Shown in pieces: positions 1-7,421 of a DNA stretch of 17,564 bases. Made by a program: the position numbers and the translations under genes. The notes beneath the pieces were generated by a model. The model was not told the origin of the DNA. It did no database searches and saw only the letters and a list, made by a program, of their open reading frames with translations. Source of the stretch: an uncultured Spirochaetales bacterium (lineage in GTDB: Bacteria; Spirochaetota; Spirochaetia; Sphaerochaetales; Sphaerochaetaceae); NCBI GenBank assembly GCA_949292445.1, contig CASEZU010000012.1, forward strand, positions 1 through 17,564, written 5' to 3'. The stretch's first letter is position 1, and every line of letters begins with the position of its first letter.

Positions 1-78
1 TAAATTAATCAGATTTATGGATATTTATATAAATCATGATAGTTTTAGCAGTTAAAATATATTATTTCCATATGGATA

Positions 79-2064
79 TTATTTCTTATTGCGTTCCAGC
101 AGTGCTTTCATGCGGGTAATCTGATCCTTCTTGAGTTCCTCTGGACTTTTCTCCTCGCTTTTGAAGAGATCCTTCGGAATCTCCTCCAGAAAGCGCGAAG
201 GTATCACGAGCTTCTCCTCTCCCTCTCTTGAGATCCTGGTATCAGCGTAGTTGATCACGAGCTTTTCCCTCGCACGGGTTATGGCGACATAGAAAAGCCT
301 CCTCTCCTCGTCGATATTCTTCGCATTCTCTTCCAGTGCGCGGGCTGAAGGAATCACGTCATCCTCGATTCCTGCCAGATGCACGATTCTGAATTCCAGG
401 CCTTTTGATGCATGCATCGTCATGAGGTTGACCTTGTTTCCGTCATCCTCCTTCTCATCCCCGACTATGGCGACTGCGTTGAGGTAGTCCTTCAGTTCAG
501 CTCCCTCGTTCATCTCAAGGTAGCGTCTGAGCCTTGTCTCCAGTATCTCGATGCCGCGCATTTTGTAATCTACGGTTTTGGGGCTTTCCGGGAACTCCTC
601 TGCGAGCATGCCCTGGTAATGGATATCATCGACAATCCTCCTGATGAGATTGTCAGGAGAGGCTGATGAGCTTTTCCAGCTGCTGAGTTTTGCCATGAAT
701 GCCCTGATGTTCTCCTTTGTCCTTTCAGAAAGAGGGGAGGATGTGCCTGTCATCTCCTCCATGGCCTCATAGAGGGATATTCCCTTGTCATCAGCGGCTG
801 CACGGAGTTTCTCAATTGTCGTACGGCCTATGCCGCGGCGCGGAGTATTGATGATCCGGAGAAGTGAGACATCATCGTGGCTGTTGATCAGCACCTTCAG
901 ATAGCAGAGAATGTCACGGACCTCCCTCCTGTCGAAAAAGCTCTGTCCTCCGGAAACCCGTACCGGGATATTCATTTCGGCAAAAACATTCTCCAGCTCC
1001 GATATGAGGGCATTGGTGCGGACAAGCACCCCGATATCCCCATATCTGAGATCCCTTATCTCCCTCATCTCATTTTTTATCTGCCCTCCGATCCAGTACG
1101 CCTCGGCCTCGCTCGTCCTGTGGTGCTTTATGGAGATTGCTGATCCCGAGCCTTCCTCTGTCCAGAGTTTCTTGCTCTTCCTTTCCGCATTGTGGATGAT
1201 CAGGGCATTGGCCGCGGTTAGTATGTTCCCGGTGGACCTGTAGTTGCGCTCGAGCTTGAATTCCTTCCTCTCCGGAAAATCCTGCTCGAACTGCACGATG
1301 TTCTGGTAATTCGCTCCGCGCCATGAGTATATGGACTGATCGTCATCTCCGACGACAGCTATGTTCCTGTACTTCGAGGCTATCATGGAGACAAGCCTGT
1401 ACTGCAGCAGCGAGGTGTCCTGGAACTCGTCGACCATGATGTACCTGTATCTTTCCTGCACAGCCTCGAGTATCCATGGCTTTTTCTCGAAGAGCCTGAT
1501 GGGAAGGAGTATCAGATCGTCGAAATCGACGACATTGTAGGCTTTCTGCGTGAGAAGCCACTCCTTGTATATCTCCGCAATGGCTCCGTCAGCGTTCTGC
1601 ATTGTCTCCCTTCCTGTCTTCAGGTTACTGAAGAATGAGAGAAGCGTGCGGACATTGTAATCAGGGATCTGGTATCCGCAGGCGACGATGCAGTTTTTGA
1701 TCAGTGCCTCGTTGTCATTGGTATCATAGAGCGTGAAGTCATTGTGGTATCCCAGATGCTGTATGTACTGCTTGAGTATGCCGAGCCCGAACGAATGGAA
1801 AGTGGTTGCGGTCAGTTCCTTCAGAGGCTTGCCGACCTGTGCTTTTATCCTGTCGCTCATCTCCTTTGCAGCCTTGTTGGTGAATGTCAGGGCCAGTATA
1901 TTCCGCTCATCGATGCCTTCCTCGAGCATATGGGCGATGCGGTAGGTTATCATGCGGGTCTTTCCTGAGCCTGCGCCGGCAATGATGAGCATGGGACCGT
2001 TTATCTCCGCCGCCGCTGCAGCCTGTTCCCTGTTGAGCACTCTGGATAGGTCGGTTTTCTGCAT
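79..2064 (-). CDS. Rep/UvrD-family superfamily 1A DNA helicase
   Basis: This is a 3'-5' ATP-dependent DNA helicase of the UvrD/Rep/PcrA group, which unwinds DNA in replication restart and excision repair. The full motif set is visible in 661 residues: Walker A GAGSGKT at 30-36, LTFTNKAAKEM at 59-69, motif II VDEFQDT at 211-217, motif III GDDDQSIYSWRGA at 239-251, motif IV LERNYRS at 271-277, motif V (TMHASKGLEF) near 549-558 and motif VI (EERRLFYVAITRAR) at 586-599. The length and the DDDQSIYSWRGA form resemble E. coli Rep (about 670 residues) more than PcrA, which has DADQSIYRWRGA. The C-terminal tail is short and lysine-rich. The start is the ATG at 2064; no strong Shine-Dalgarno sequence precedes it. 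The gene stands alone on the minus strand. Family assignment is firm; the Rep versus UvrD/PcrA choice is inference, so no symbol is given. Confidence 0.95.
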   Translation of the reverse strand: MQKTDLSRVLNREQAAAAAEINGPMLIIAGAGSGKTRMITYRIAHMLEEGIDERNILALTFTNKAAKEMSDRIKAQVGKPLKELTATTFHSFGLGILKQYIQHLGYHNDFTLYDTNDNEALIKNCIVACGYQIPDYNVRTLLSFFSNLKTGRETMQNADGAIAEIYKEWLLTQKAYNVVDFDDLILLPIRLFEKKPWILEAVQERYRYIMVDEFQDTSLLQYRLVSMIASKYRNIAVVGDDDQSIYSWRGANYQNIVQFEQDFPERKEFKLERNYRSTGNILTAANALIIHNAERKSKKLWTEEGSGSAISIKHHRTSEAEAYWIGGQIKNEMREIRDLRYGDIGVLVRTNALISELENVFAEMNIPVRVSGGQSFFDRREVRDILCYLKVLINSHDDVSLLRIINTPRRGIGRTTIEKLRAAADDKGISLYEAMEEMTGTSSPLSERTKENIRAFMAKLSSWKSSSASPDNLIRRIVDDIHYQGMLAEEFPESPKTVDYKMRGIEILETRLRRYLEMNEGAELKDYLNAVAIVGDEKEDDGNKVNLMTMHASKGLEFRIVHLAGIEDDVIPSARALEENAKNIDEERRLFYVAITRAREKLVINYADTRISREGEEKLVIPSRFLEEIPKDLFKSEEKSPEELKKDQITRMKALLERNKK

Positions 2065-2123
2065 ACCGGACTACCATGTCATATCAGGAGGCCGAGCGTC
2101 AAGAATGAAAAAATCATATGATC

Positions 2124-2151
2124 ATCATATTGTTTGACACTGAAATATCAA
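2124..2151 (-). promoter_or_regulatory. Candidate promoter of the helicase gene
   Basis: On the minus strand a TTGATA -35 (2146-2151) lies 16 bases from a TATGAT -10 (2124-2129), about 60 bases before the helicase start. The region is AT-rich, so a chance match is possible. Confidence 0.35.
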
Positions 2152-2304
2152 TTATAGGATGAGTTAAAGAGAAGAGTAACGATACGATGACGATATTTGA
2201 AAAGTATTGTATAGATATGGAAAAATGCTGCAATTAATTTCTTTTGCTGTTTTTCCCATTTATTTATTCTGGCTTTTATATAGAAAACATATTGTATCAA
2301 ATGG

Positions 2305-2335
2305 ATAGCGGACTGCTTTGATTGCAGTCCGCTAT
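2305..2335 (-). terminator. Terminator hairpin after the ABC exporter operon
   Basis: This is a perfect 12-bp inverted repeat, ATAGCGGACTGC / GCAGTCCGCTAT, with a 7-base loop, starting 11 bases past the stop of the second ABC gene. On the minus strand the stem is followed by CCATTTGATAC and more AT-rich sequence rather than a solid T run. It is probably a terminator of the exporter operon, of uncertain strength. The rest of the 281-base gap (2065-2345) is AT-rich and holds no convincing gene. Confidence 0.6.
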
Positions 2336-2345
2336 GAGTATTGAA

Positions 2346-4226
2346 TCAATCCAGTTCAAGAGCACCGGTATAAAGCTGGTAGTAGGTTCCATGCTTTGCT
2401 ATGAGCTCATCATGGTCGCCGCGCTCTATGATCCGTCCGTGATCAAGCACGATGATCGCATTGGAGTTGCGTATCGTTGAAAGCCTGTGGGCGATCACGA
2501 ATACCGTCCTTCCCTTCATGAGGGCATCCATACCTCGCTGGACTATCGCCTCCGTCCTCGTATCGATGGAGGATGTGGCCTCGTCAAGGATCAGCACAGG
2601 GGGATTGGCCACTGCCGCACGCGCAATCGAGAGAAGCTGGCACTGCCCCTGCGAGAGCTCGCTTCCATCTGCGGTGAGCATTGTGTCATACCCGTTCGGA
2701 AGACGGGAAATGAACTCATCGGCATTGGCGAGCTTCGCCGCAGCCTTTACTTCCTCGTCAGTCGCATCGAGGCGGCCGAAGCGGATGTTCTCCATGATCG
2801 TTCCTGTAAAAAGGTGAGTGTCCTGGAGAACGACGCCGAGAGAGTGCCTCAGATCAGCCTTTTTTATTTTGTTGATGTTGATCCCGTCATAGCGGATCTT
2901 TCCGTCCTGCACATCATAGAAGCGGTTGATGAGGTTCGTGATCGTCGTCTTGCCGGCTCCGGTAGCGCCGACGAACGCAAGTTTCTGCCCGGGCTTTGCA
3001 TAGAGGGAGATGTCGTGGAGTATCATCTTCCCGTCCTCATAGCCGAAGCTCATGTCAAAGAAACGGACATCGCCTTTAAGCTCTGTATATGTTGTTGTCC
3101 CGTCGTGGTGCGGATGCTTCCATGCCCAGCGTCCTGTGCGGTGATCACACTCTGTGATTGTGCCGTCTTCTGCTATCTCGGCATTCACGAGCTGTACATA
3201 GCCGTCATCAACCTCGCTCTCCTCGTCGATGAGGCGGAAGATTCTCTCCGCTCCGGCGAGGGCCATGATGATGGCATTTGACTGCTGTGCTATCTGGGCC
3301 AGGGGCTGGTTGAAGCTCCTTGTCATCTGCAGGAATGTCGCAAGCGCGCCGAGCGTGAGAGGGGAGAGTCCTGTGATGGCTATGAGACTACCGATCAGCG
3401 CCGTGAGCACATAGTGTATGTTGCCGATGTTGCCCATTATAGGCATGAGTATATTGGAATACTTGTTCGCCTCACGCGCGCTCTCGCAGAGCTTCTCATT
3501 CAGCCTGTCGAAGCCTTCCTCTGTCTCTTTCTCGTGACAGAACACCTTGATGACCTTCTGTCCGCCGAACATCTCCTCGATGTAGGCGTTGACCGCTCCG
3601 ATATCCTTCTGCTGCGCGACGAAGTTCCTGCCGCTTCTGCCGCCGATGAATTTCGCGACGATGAGCATGATGATGACCGCGAGGATTGTCAGCACTGTCA
3701 GGGGCAGGGAGAGCGAGACCATGACGATGAACACCGTGATGACGGAGACAAGGCATGAGAGCGTCTGCGGTATCGCCTGGGTGATCATCTGCCTCAGCGT
3801 GTCGGTATCGTTGGTGTAGAGGCTCATCAGATCTCCGTGCTTATGCGTATCGAAGAATCTGATCGGCAGTGTCTGCATGTGGCAGAACATCTCGTCCCTG
3901 ATCCTCTTGAGCACCCCCTGTCCGATGTTGACCATGAGCCTGTTGTAGATATAGGTGCAGATGACTCCGAGGCAGTATATGCCGGCGAAGAACATCACCA
4001 TCTGCACCAGAGGGCCGAAGTCAGGATTCTGCTGCCCGATGAGCGGCGTGATGAAATCGTCGATGAGATAGAGCAGGAAGAGGGGACCGGCCATTCCTGC
4101 GATGGCGCTGACGATGATCGTCACGACGACGAAGAAAAACTGGAGCTTATAAGTACTTGCGACGTACTTCATGAGCCTTGCTGCTGTTCTGAGGTACTGT
4201 GTGCTGCCTTTTGCTGCTCTCATCAT
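2346..4226 (-). CDS. ABC exporter half-transporter with canonical Walker B (partner 2)
   Basis: This is a fused membrane and ATPase half-transporter of the type IV ABC exporter (multidrug/lipid) family, acting in the inner membrane. Its 626 residues hold six hydrophobic segments between about 28 and 325, then a nucleotide-binding domain: Walker A GATGAGKT at 420-427, Q-loop Q468, signature LSQGQ at 524-528, Walker B VLILDEA at 544-550 with catalytic E549, and switch H580. The signature is LSQGQ instead of LSGGQ. Residues 340-385 form a linker insertion between the two domains (YVQLVNAE, RTGRWAWKHP) that I recall from a subgroup of bacterial heterodimeric exporters. A strong GGAGGG ribosome site lies 8 bases before the start. 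Its ATG overlaps the stop of the upstream half-transporter (ATGA, 4223-4226), so translation is probably coupled. It supplies the catalytic glutamate to the pair. The substrate cannot be read from sequence. Confidence 0.95.
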   Translation of the reverse strand: MMRAAKGSTQYLRTAARLMKYVASTYKLQFFFVVVTIIVSAIAGMAGPLFLLYLIDDFITPLIGQQNPDFGPLVQMVMFFAGIYCLGVICTYIYNRLMVNIGQGVLKRIRDEMFCHMQTLPIRFFDTHKHGDLMSLYTNDTDTLRQMITQAIPQTLSCLVSVITVFIVMVSLSLPLTVLTILAVIIMLIVAKFIGGRSGRNFVAQQKDIGAVNAYIEEMFGGQKVIKVFCHEKETEEGFDRLNEKLCESAREANKYSNILMPIMGNIGNIHYVLTALIGSLIAITGLSPLTLGALATFLQMTRSFNQPLAQIAQQSNAIIMALAGAERIFRLIDEESEVDDGYVQLVNAEIAEDGTITECDHRTGRWAWKHPHHDGTTTYTELKGDVRFFDMSFGYEDGKMILHDISLYAKPGQKLAFVGATGAGKTTITNLINRFYDVQDGKIRYDGININKIKKADLRHSLGVVLQDTHLFTGTIMENIRFGRLDATDEEVKAAAKLANADEFISRLPNGYDTMLTADGSELSQGQCQLLSIARAAVANPPVLILDEATSSIDTRTEAIVQRGMDALMKGRTVFVIAHRLSTIRNSNAIIVLDHGRIIERGDHDELIAKHGTYYQLYTGALELD

Positions 4227-5953
4227 TCCCTGTTCCCTCCGTTCATCTGTGATTCATAGACTTCCCTGTAGATTCTGTTTGTCCTGAGAAGGTTCTGGGG
4301 AGTGTCGAATGCATCGACTCTGCCACCGTCCATGACAATGACCCTGTCGGCATCTTCTACAGAGGAGATGCGCTGCGCGATGATGATCTTCGTCGTGTTG
4401 GGAATGTCTTCCCTGAAGGCCTTCCTGATCAGGGCATCCGTCTTGGTGTCGACTGCGCTTGTGGAATCATCGAGGATGAGTATTTTCGGCTTCCTCAGGA
4501 GGGCTCGTGCGATGCAGAGCCTCTGCTTCTGTCCTCCGGATACGTTGGTTCCTCCCTGTTCGATATATGTGTCATAGCCGTCGGGGAATGATAAGACGAA
4601 CTCATCCGCCTGGGCGAGCACGCATGCATTCCTTATCTCCTCATCCGTCGCCTCCGGATTGCCCCATCTGAGATTCTCCTTGATCGTGCCGGAGAAGAGG
4701 GTATTCTTCTGCAGGACCATTGCAACCTGGCTGCGGAGCGCATCGAGGCCATACTCCCTGACATCCCTGCCTCCGACCCTGACGCTTCCGGCTGTCGTGT
4801 CATACAGCCTGGGAATGAGCTGCACCAGTGTCGATTTCGCGCTTCCCGTGCTTCCTATGATGCCGATGGTCTCCCCGCTCTTTATATGAAGATCGATGTC
4901 ATTGAGGGAGCATTTCTCCTTGCTACCGGAATAGCTGAAGCTGACGCCGTCGAAGTCAATGGATCCGTCAGCGACAGTCTGGACAGGGTTCTCCGGATCG
5001 TGAAGGCTGCTTTCCTCCGAAAGCACCTCGACGATTCTCCTCGCGGAGGAGGCGGCTATGATGATCATGACGAAGACCATCGAGAGCATCATCAGCGAGG
5101 AGAGGATCTGCGTGGCGTAGACGATCATGCTCATGAGCTGGCCTGTGGTCATCTCCTCCTGCACGATGAGCTCTCCTGCGAGCCAGGAGATGAGAAGTAT
5201 CGCCATGTACACAGTGAACTGCATCAGCGGGGAGTTCCAGGCGACTATCTTCTCAGCACTGACGAACCTGTCGTAGACCTGCTGGGATATCTTTTTGAAA
5301 AGAGTGTCCTCATAGTCCTCCCTTACATAGGATTTCACCGTCCTTATAGCCGTCACATCCTCCCTCACGACGCCATTTAGGTAGTCATATGTCCTGAAGA
5401 CTTTCTCGAAGTGCGGATGCGCCTTGAGCGCTATGAAGATAAGTCCTGCGCCGAGGATGGGGATGGCGAAGAAGAAGATCATGGAGAGATCGCGGTTGAT
5501 GCCCATTGCCATTATCAGGGCGAATACGAGCATGATGGGGCCGCGGATCAGGATACGGATTATCATCTGGTAGGCATTCTGGACATTCGTCACATCCGTG
5601 GTGAGCCTTGTGACGAGGCTCTCGGGGGAGAATTTGTCTATATTGGCGAATGAGAAGCCCTGAATGCGGTAGAACATGTCCTTCCTCAGATTCTTCGCGA
5701 AACCCGCGGATGCTGAGGCCGCATATTTTCCGGAGAGCGCTCCGCATGTAAGCGAAAGTGCCGCCGCAATAGTCAGGATGAGGCCCATCCTTATCGTGAA
5801 CGGCATGTCGGCATTGGCAAGTCCCACGTCGATGATACCGGCCATGAAGAACGGTATGAGGACTTCCAGAATGACTTCAAGCGTTACGAAGAGGGGAGTG
5901 AGGAGCGAATCGCGCCTGTACTCCCTGATCGAAGCCATGAGTTTCTTTATCAT
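4223..5953 (-). CDS. ABC exporter half-transporter with degenerate ATP site (partner 1)
   Basis: This is the second half of a heterodimeric ABC exporter, 576 residues: a six-helix membrane domain (about 18-310) and a nucleotide-binding domain. Motifs are Walker A GSTGSAKST at 367-375, Q-loop Q415, a canonical signature VSGGQ at 471-475, Walker B ILILDDS at 491-497 with Asp at 496 where the catalytic Glu is expected, and Gln at 527 where the switch His is expected. This pattern (Asp for Glu, Gln for His) is known from asymmetric exporters such as BmrC/BmrD and TM287/TM288: one ATP site hydrolyses, the other mainly binds. Its good signature completes the active site formed with the partner's Walker motifs. 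Its ATG overlaps the MarR stop (ATGA, 5950-5953), and GGAGG lies 7 bases upstream. Multidrug export is the usual annotation, but the substrate is not known. Confidence 0.95.
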   Translation of the reverse strand: MIKKLMASIREYRRDSLLTPLFVTLEVILEVLIPFFMAGIIDVGLANADMPFTIRMGLILTIAAALSLTCGALSGKYAASASAGFAKNLRKDMFYRIQGFSFANIDKFSPESLVTRLTTDVTNVQNAYQMIIRILIRGPIMLVFALIMAMGINRDLSMIFFFAIPILGAGLIFIALKAHPHFEKVFRTYDYLNGVVREDVTAIRTVKSYVREDYEDTLFKKISQQVYDRFVSAEKIVAWNSPLMQFTVYMAILLISWLAGELIVQEEMTTGQLMSMIVYATQILSSLMMLSMVFVMIIIAASSARRIVEVLSEESSLHDPENPVQTVADGSIDFDGVSFSYSGSKEKCSLNDIDLHIKSGETIGIIGSTGSAKSTLVQLIPRLYDTTAGSVRVGGRDVREYGLDALRSQVAMVLQKNTLFSGTIKENLRWGNPEATDEEIRNACVLAQADEFVLSFPDGYDTYIEQGGTNVSGGQKQRLCIARALLRKPKILILDDSTSAVDTKTDALIRKAFREDIPNTTKIIIAQRISSVEDADRVIVMDGGRVDAFDTPQNLLRTNRIYREVYESQMNGGNRE

Positions 5954-6417
5954 GCATTTTCCTCCATATCGGCAGCTTCGGGACTGCGTGAAAGGTTCTC
6001 CATCATCCTCTCAGCTGCCCGGCAGAATCCCCTGAGATCTTTCTCCGGGATTCCGGCTGTTATCCTCGCTTCGAAATCGTCGAAGCGTCCGAGTATCATT
6101 TCTTTTTTGTCGAGGCTCTTCTGAGTGGGGATGATGCGTTTGCATCTTGCATCCCCTTCCTCATGTACTCTTTTTATCAGGCCTTCCGCTTCCATCTTCT
6201 TCAGCATTTCCGTCGCTGTGGGGGGCCTGAGAAGGAATTCTTCCTCGATGTCCCGCTGCAGCCGTGGTTCCGGACTGCCCAGAATGTAGGAGAGGATCTT
6301 TACCTCCGCTCCGCTGCATTCAAGTTCGTATGTATCCCTCCAGAGGTTCCTCCGCAGGAGATTGTAGAGCCTGCCGATGTACCTTCCAATGTGCTTGCAA
6401 TTCTCATCCATTGTCAT
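5950..6417 (-). CDS. MarR-family transcriptional regulator
   Basis: This is a winged-helix repressor of the MarR family, 155 residues, first gene of the exporter operon. The winged helix spans about 34-100: LQRDIEEEFLLRPPTATEMLKKMEAEGLIKR holds the helix-turn-helix with its recognition helix near 65-80, and DARCKRIIPT forms the wing. The flanking N- and C-terminal helices (10-30 and 103-143) would make the dimer interface. MarR proteins usually repress their own operon and release DNA on binding a small phenolic or toxic ligand, which fits the efflux genes that follow with 4-base overlaps. Two starts are possible: ATG at 6417 (AAGGG only 3 bases away) or ATG at 6411 (9 bases away). The second is slightly better placed and would give 153 residues. 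A near-consensus promoter and a palindromic operator candidate lie just upstream. Confidence 0.92.
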   Translation of the reverse strand: MTMDENCKHIGRYIGRLYNLLRRNLWRDTYELECSGAEVKILSYILGSPEPRLQRDIEEEFLLRPPTATEMLKKMEAEGLIKRVHEEGDARCKRIIPTQKSLDKKEMILGRFDDFEARITAGIPEKDLRGFCRAAERMMENLSRSPEAADMEENA

Positions 6418-6422
6418 GATCC

Positions 6423-6436
6423 CTTAGTTTCCTAAG
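6423..6436 (-). promoter_or_regulatory. Palindromic operator candidate for the MarR repressor
   Basis: On the minus strand CTTAGGAAACTAAG is a perfect 5-bp inverted repeat (CTTAG / CTAAG) around GAAA. It sits between the -10 box and the ribosome site, covering the likely transcription start. TTAG/CTAA-type half-sites and this position are typical of MarR autoregulation. Binding by this protein is inference. Confidence 0.6.
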
Positions 6437-6438
6437 TG

Positions 6439-6467
6439 TATTTACGGATAATCCGCATCAGTGTCAA
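6439..6467 (-). promoter_or_regulatory. Sigma-70-type promoter of the marR-ABC operon
   Basis: On the minus strand a perfect -35 TTGACA (6462-6467) is separated by exactly 17 bases from TAAATA (-10, 6439-6444). The predicted start falls in or next to the palindrome at 6423-6436. The spacer itself contains a second small palindrome, CGGATTATCCG (6445-6455). Confidence 0.8.
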
Positions 6468-6517
6468 GCAGCTGGAATTTGAATTTTATTTGAAGTTTAT
6501 GACGCAGGAGCAAAGAA

Positions 6518-6549
6518 ATATGCGGCAGATATGAAAACCTGCCGCATAT
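6518..6549 (-). terminator. Terminator hairpin after the S24 repressor gene
   Basis: This is a perfect 11-bp inverted repeat, ATATGCGGCAG / CTGCCGCATAT, with a 10-base loop, starting 29 bases past the repressor stop. Read on the minus strand it is followed by TTTCTTTG, a broken T tract. It fits a moderate intrinsic terminator. Confidence 0.6.
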
Positions 6550-6578
6550 GAGGACGATATGTTCAGACTGGAGGAAAA

Positions 6579-7229
6579 TCAGAACATCTCGTTATGTATC
6601 CATCCTATGACCTTGCCGAGGATCCTCACTCCGTCGGTATCTGCATCAACGGTGCGCACGGGATAATTCCGGTTCTCGCTTATGATCGTGAGCCTGTTCT
6701 GGCCGCCGTCGAAGGAGAGTCTCTTGACCATTATATCGCCGGCGAATGCGATGACATAGATTCCTTCTCCCTTTATCATTCCCTTGGAGAAAAAGACATA
6801 ATCCCCGGGGTAAATGTTCGCATCTATCATGCTGTCGCCCTTTACTTCAGCGCTGACGAGCGTCGATTTGTCGGAGACTCCGCGGGCCATCGACTCAGGT
6901 ATCTGGATCCTCTTGAGCGTTATGCTGTCATCGGAGAGGAAATCCTCGCCGTAGCCTGCGGATATCTTCTGCGATATGAAAGGCACGGAGATGAATCCAG
7001 GCACATCCTCCTCACTCTGCAGAGGCTGCTTCCACCCGAGAATGTCCCATGGTTCGGCGCCGAGAGCCTTCGCTATCTCCATCAGCTTTGAATATGGGAT
7101 GTTCTCTATTTTTCCTGTCTCATACTTGAAGATGGTCTGTTTTGTCGTGCCTATCGCGTTCCCGAGTTCTTCCTGGGTCATCCTGCAGCGTTCCCTGAGT
7201 TCCCTTATCCTGTCGCCTAATGTGCTCAT
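6579..7229 (-). CDS. XRE-family repressor with S24 (LexA/CI-like) self-cleavage domain
   Basis: This is a two-domain repressor of 216 residues. Residues 4-66 form a lambda-type helix-turn-helix (IRELRERCRMTQEELGNAIG, then TTKQTIFKYETG). Residues 77-216 form an S24 peptidase domain with the catalytic serine in KGDSM (S133) and the lysine in IMVKRLSF (K169). An Ala-Gly pair at 91-92 (KISAGYGED) is the likely self-cleavage site. Such proteins are inactivated by RecA-stimulated autocleavage after DNA damage. The open frame begins at TTG 7232, but ATG 7229 is better: TGAGG sits 7 bases before it. No phage genes lie nearby, so this is a stand-alone regulator, either domesticated or a general stress repressor. 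It is divergent from the GntR gene across 192 bases. Canonical LexA has a different winged helix at its N-terminus, so this is not called lexA. Confidence 0.9.
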   Translation of the reverse strand: MSTLGDRIRELRERCRMTQEELGNAIGTTKQTIFKYETGKIENIPYSKLMEIAKALGAEPWDILGWKQPLQSEEDVPGFISVPFISQKISAGYGEDFLSDDSITLKRIQIPESMARGVSDKSTLVSAEVKGDSMIDANIYPGDYVFFSKGMIKGEGIYVIAFAGDIMVKRLSFDGGQNRLTIISENRNYPVRTVDADTDGVRILGKVIGWIHNEMF

Positions 7230-7233
7230 CAAG

Positions 7234-7248
7234 TAACCTCAAAAGTTA
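7234..7248 (-). promoter_or_regulatory. Weak inverted repeat before the S24 repressor
   Basis: TAAC and GTTA flank a 7-base centre immediately upstream of, and partly overlapping, the ribosome site of the S24 repressor gene. This could be a self-operator, but the half-sites are only 4 bases and no convincing -35 box was found upstream. Confidence 0.25.
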
Positions 7249-7328
7249 TCCTAGCATAATGCGATGCTTTTAGAAAGGAAAAATTTCCAGCCTTCGCAAT
7301 ATGCATTTCCCTGGAAGAGCCCCTTCTG

Positions 7329-7338
7329 CCGGTACCGG
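7329..7338. promoter_or_regulatory. CCGGTACCGG palindrome, possible GntR operator
   Basis: This is a perfect 10-bp palindrome in the divergent S24 repressor/GntR intergenic region. Its GGT-ACC core resembles operators of FadR-subfamily GntR proteins (for example TTGGT..ACCAA types). Use by the adjacent GntR is inference. A second GTAC-centred site (AGTACA) lies at 7405-7410. Confidence 0.35.
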
Positions 7339-7412
7339 TTCCGCTTGATGAACATTATTATTTTCGGTTGGCATATTTCTGTTTCTCAAGCACTTTGTTA
7401 TATTAGTACAGT

Positions 7413-7416
7413 GAGG
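7413..7416 (+). promoter_or_regulatory. Ribosome site deciding the GntR start
   Basis: GAGG lies 5 bases before ATG 7422. The upstream GTG at 7416 overlaps this GAGG, so the ATG is preferred. A possible -10 (TATATT, 7399-7404) lies just upstream with no good -35. Confidence 0.6.
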
Positions 7417-7421
7417 TGGAG

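Noticed and set aside
1..78. AT-rich inverted repeats (GATTTAT/ATAAATC at 12-35 and around CCATATGG at 68-75)
   Set aside because: They are too AT-rich and mismatched to call a terminator, and the neighbouring gene is outside the window.
2134..2160. TTGACA and TAGGAT on the plus strand as a promoter
   Set aside because: The spacing is 15 bases and no gene follows on that strand.
2187..2237. A 16-codon plus-strand mini-frame (begins MTIFEKYC) in the gap after the helicase
   Set aside because: It is too short, with no good ribosome site at normal spacing and no homology cue; chance in an AT-rich gap.
2487..3281. A 264-codon open frame on the plus strand
   Set aside because: It is fully antisense to the ABC half-transporter with intact motifs, has no recognisable domain, and reflects codon bias of the opposite strand.
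4886..5380. A 164-codon plus-strand open frame rich in Asp, His and Glu
   Set aside because: It is antisense to the other ABC half-transporter; its low-complexity composition is typical of a shadow frame.
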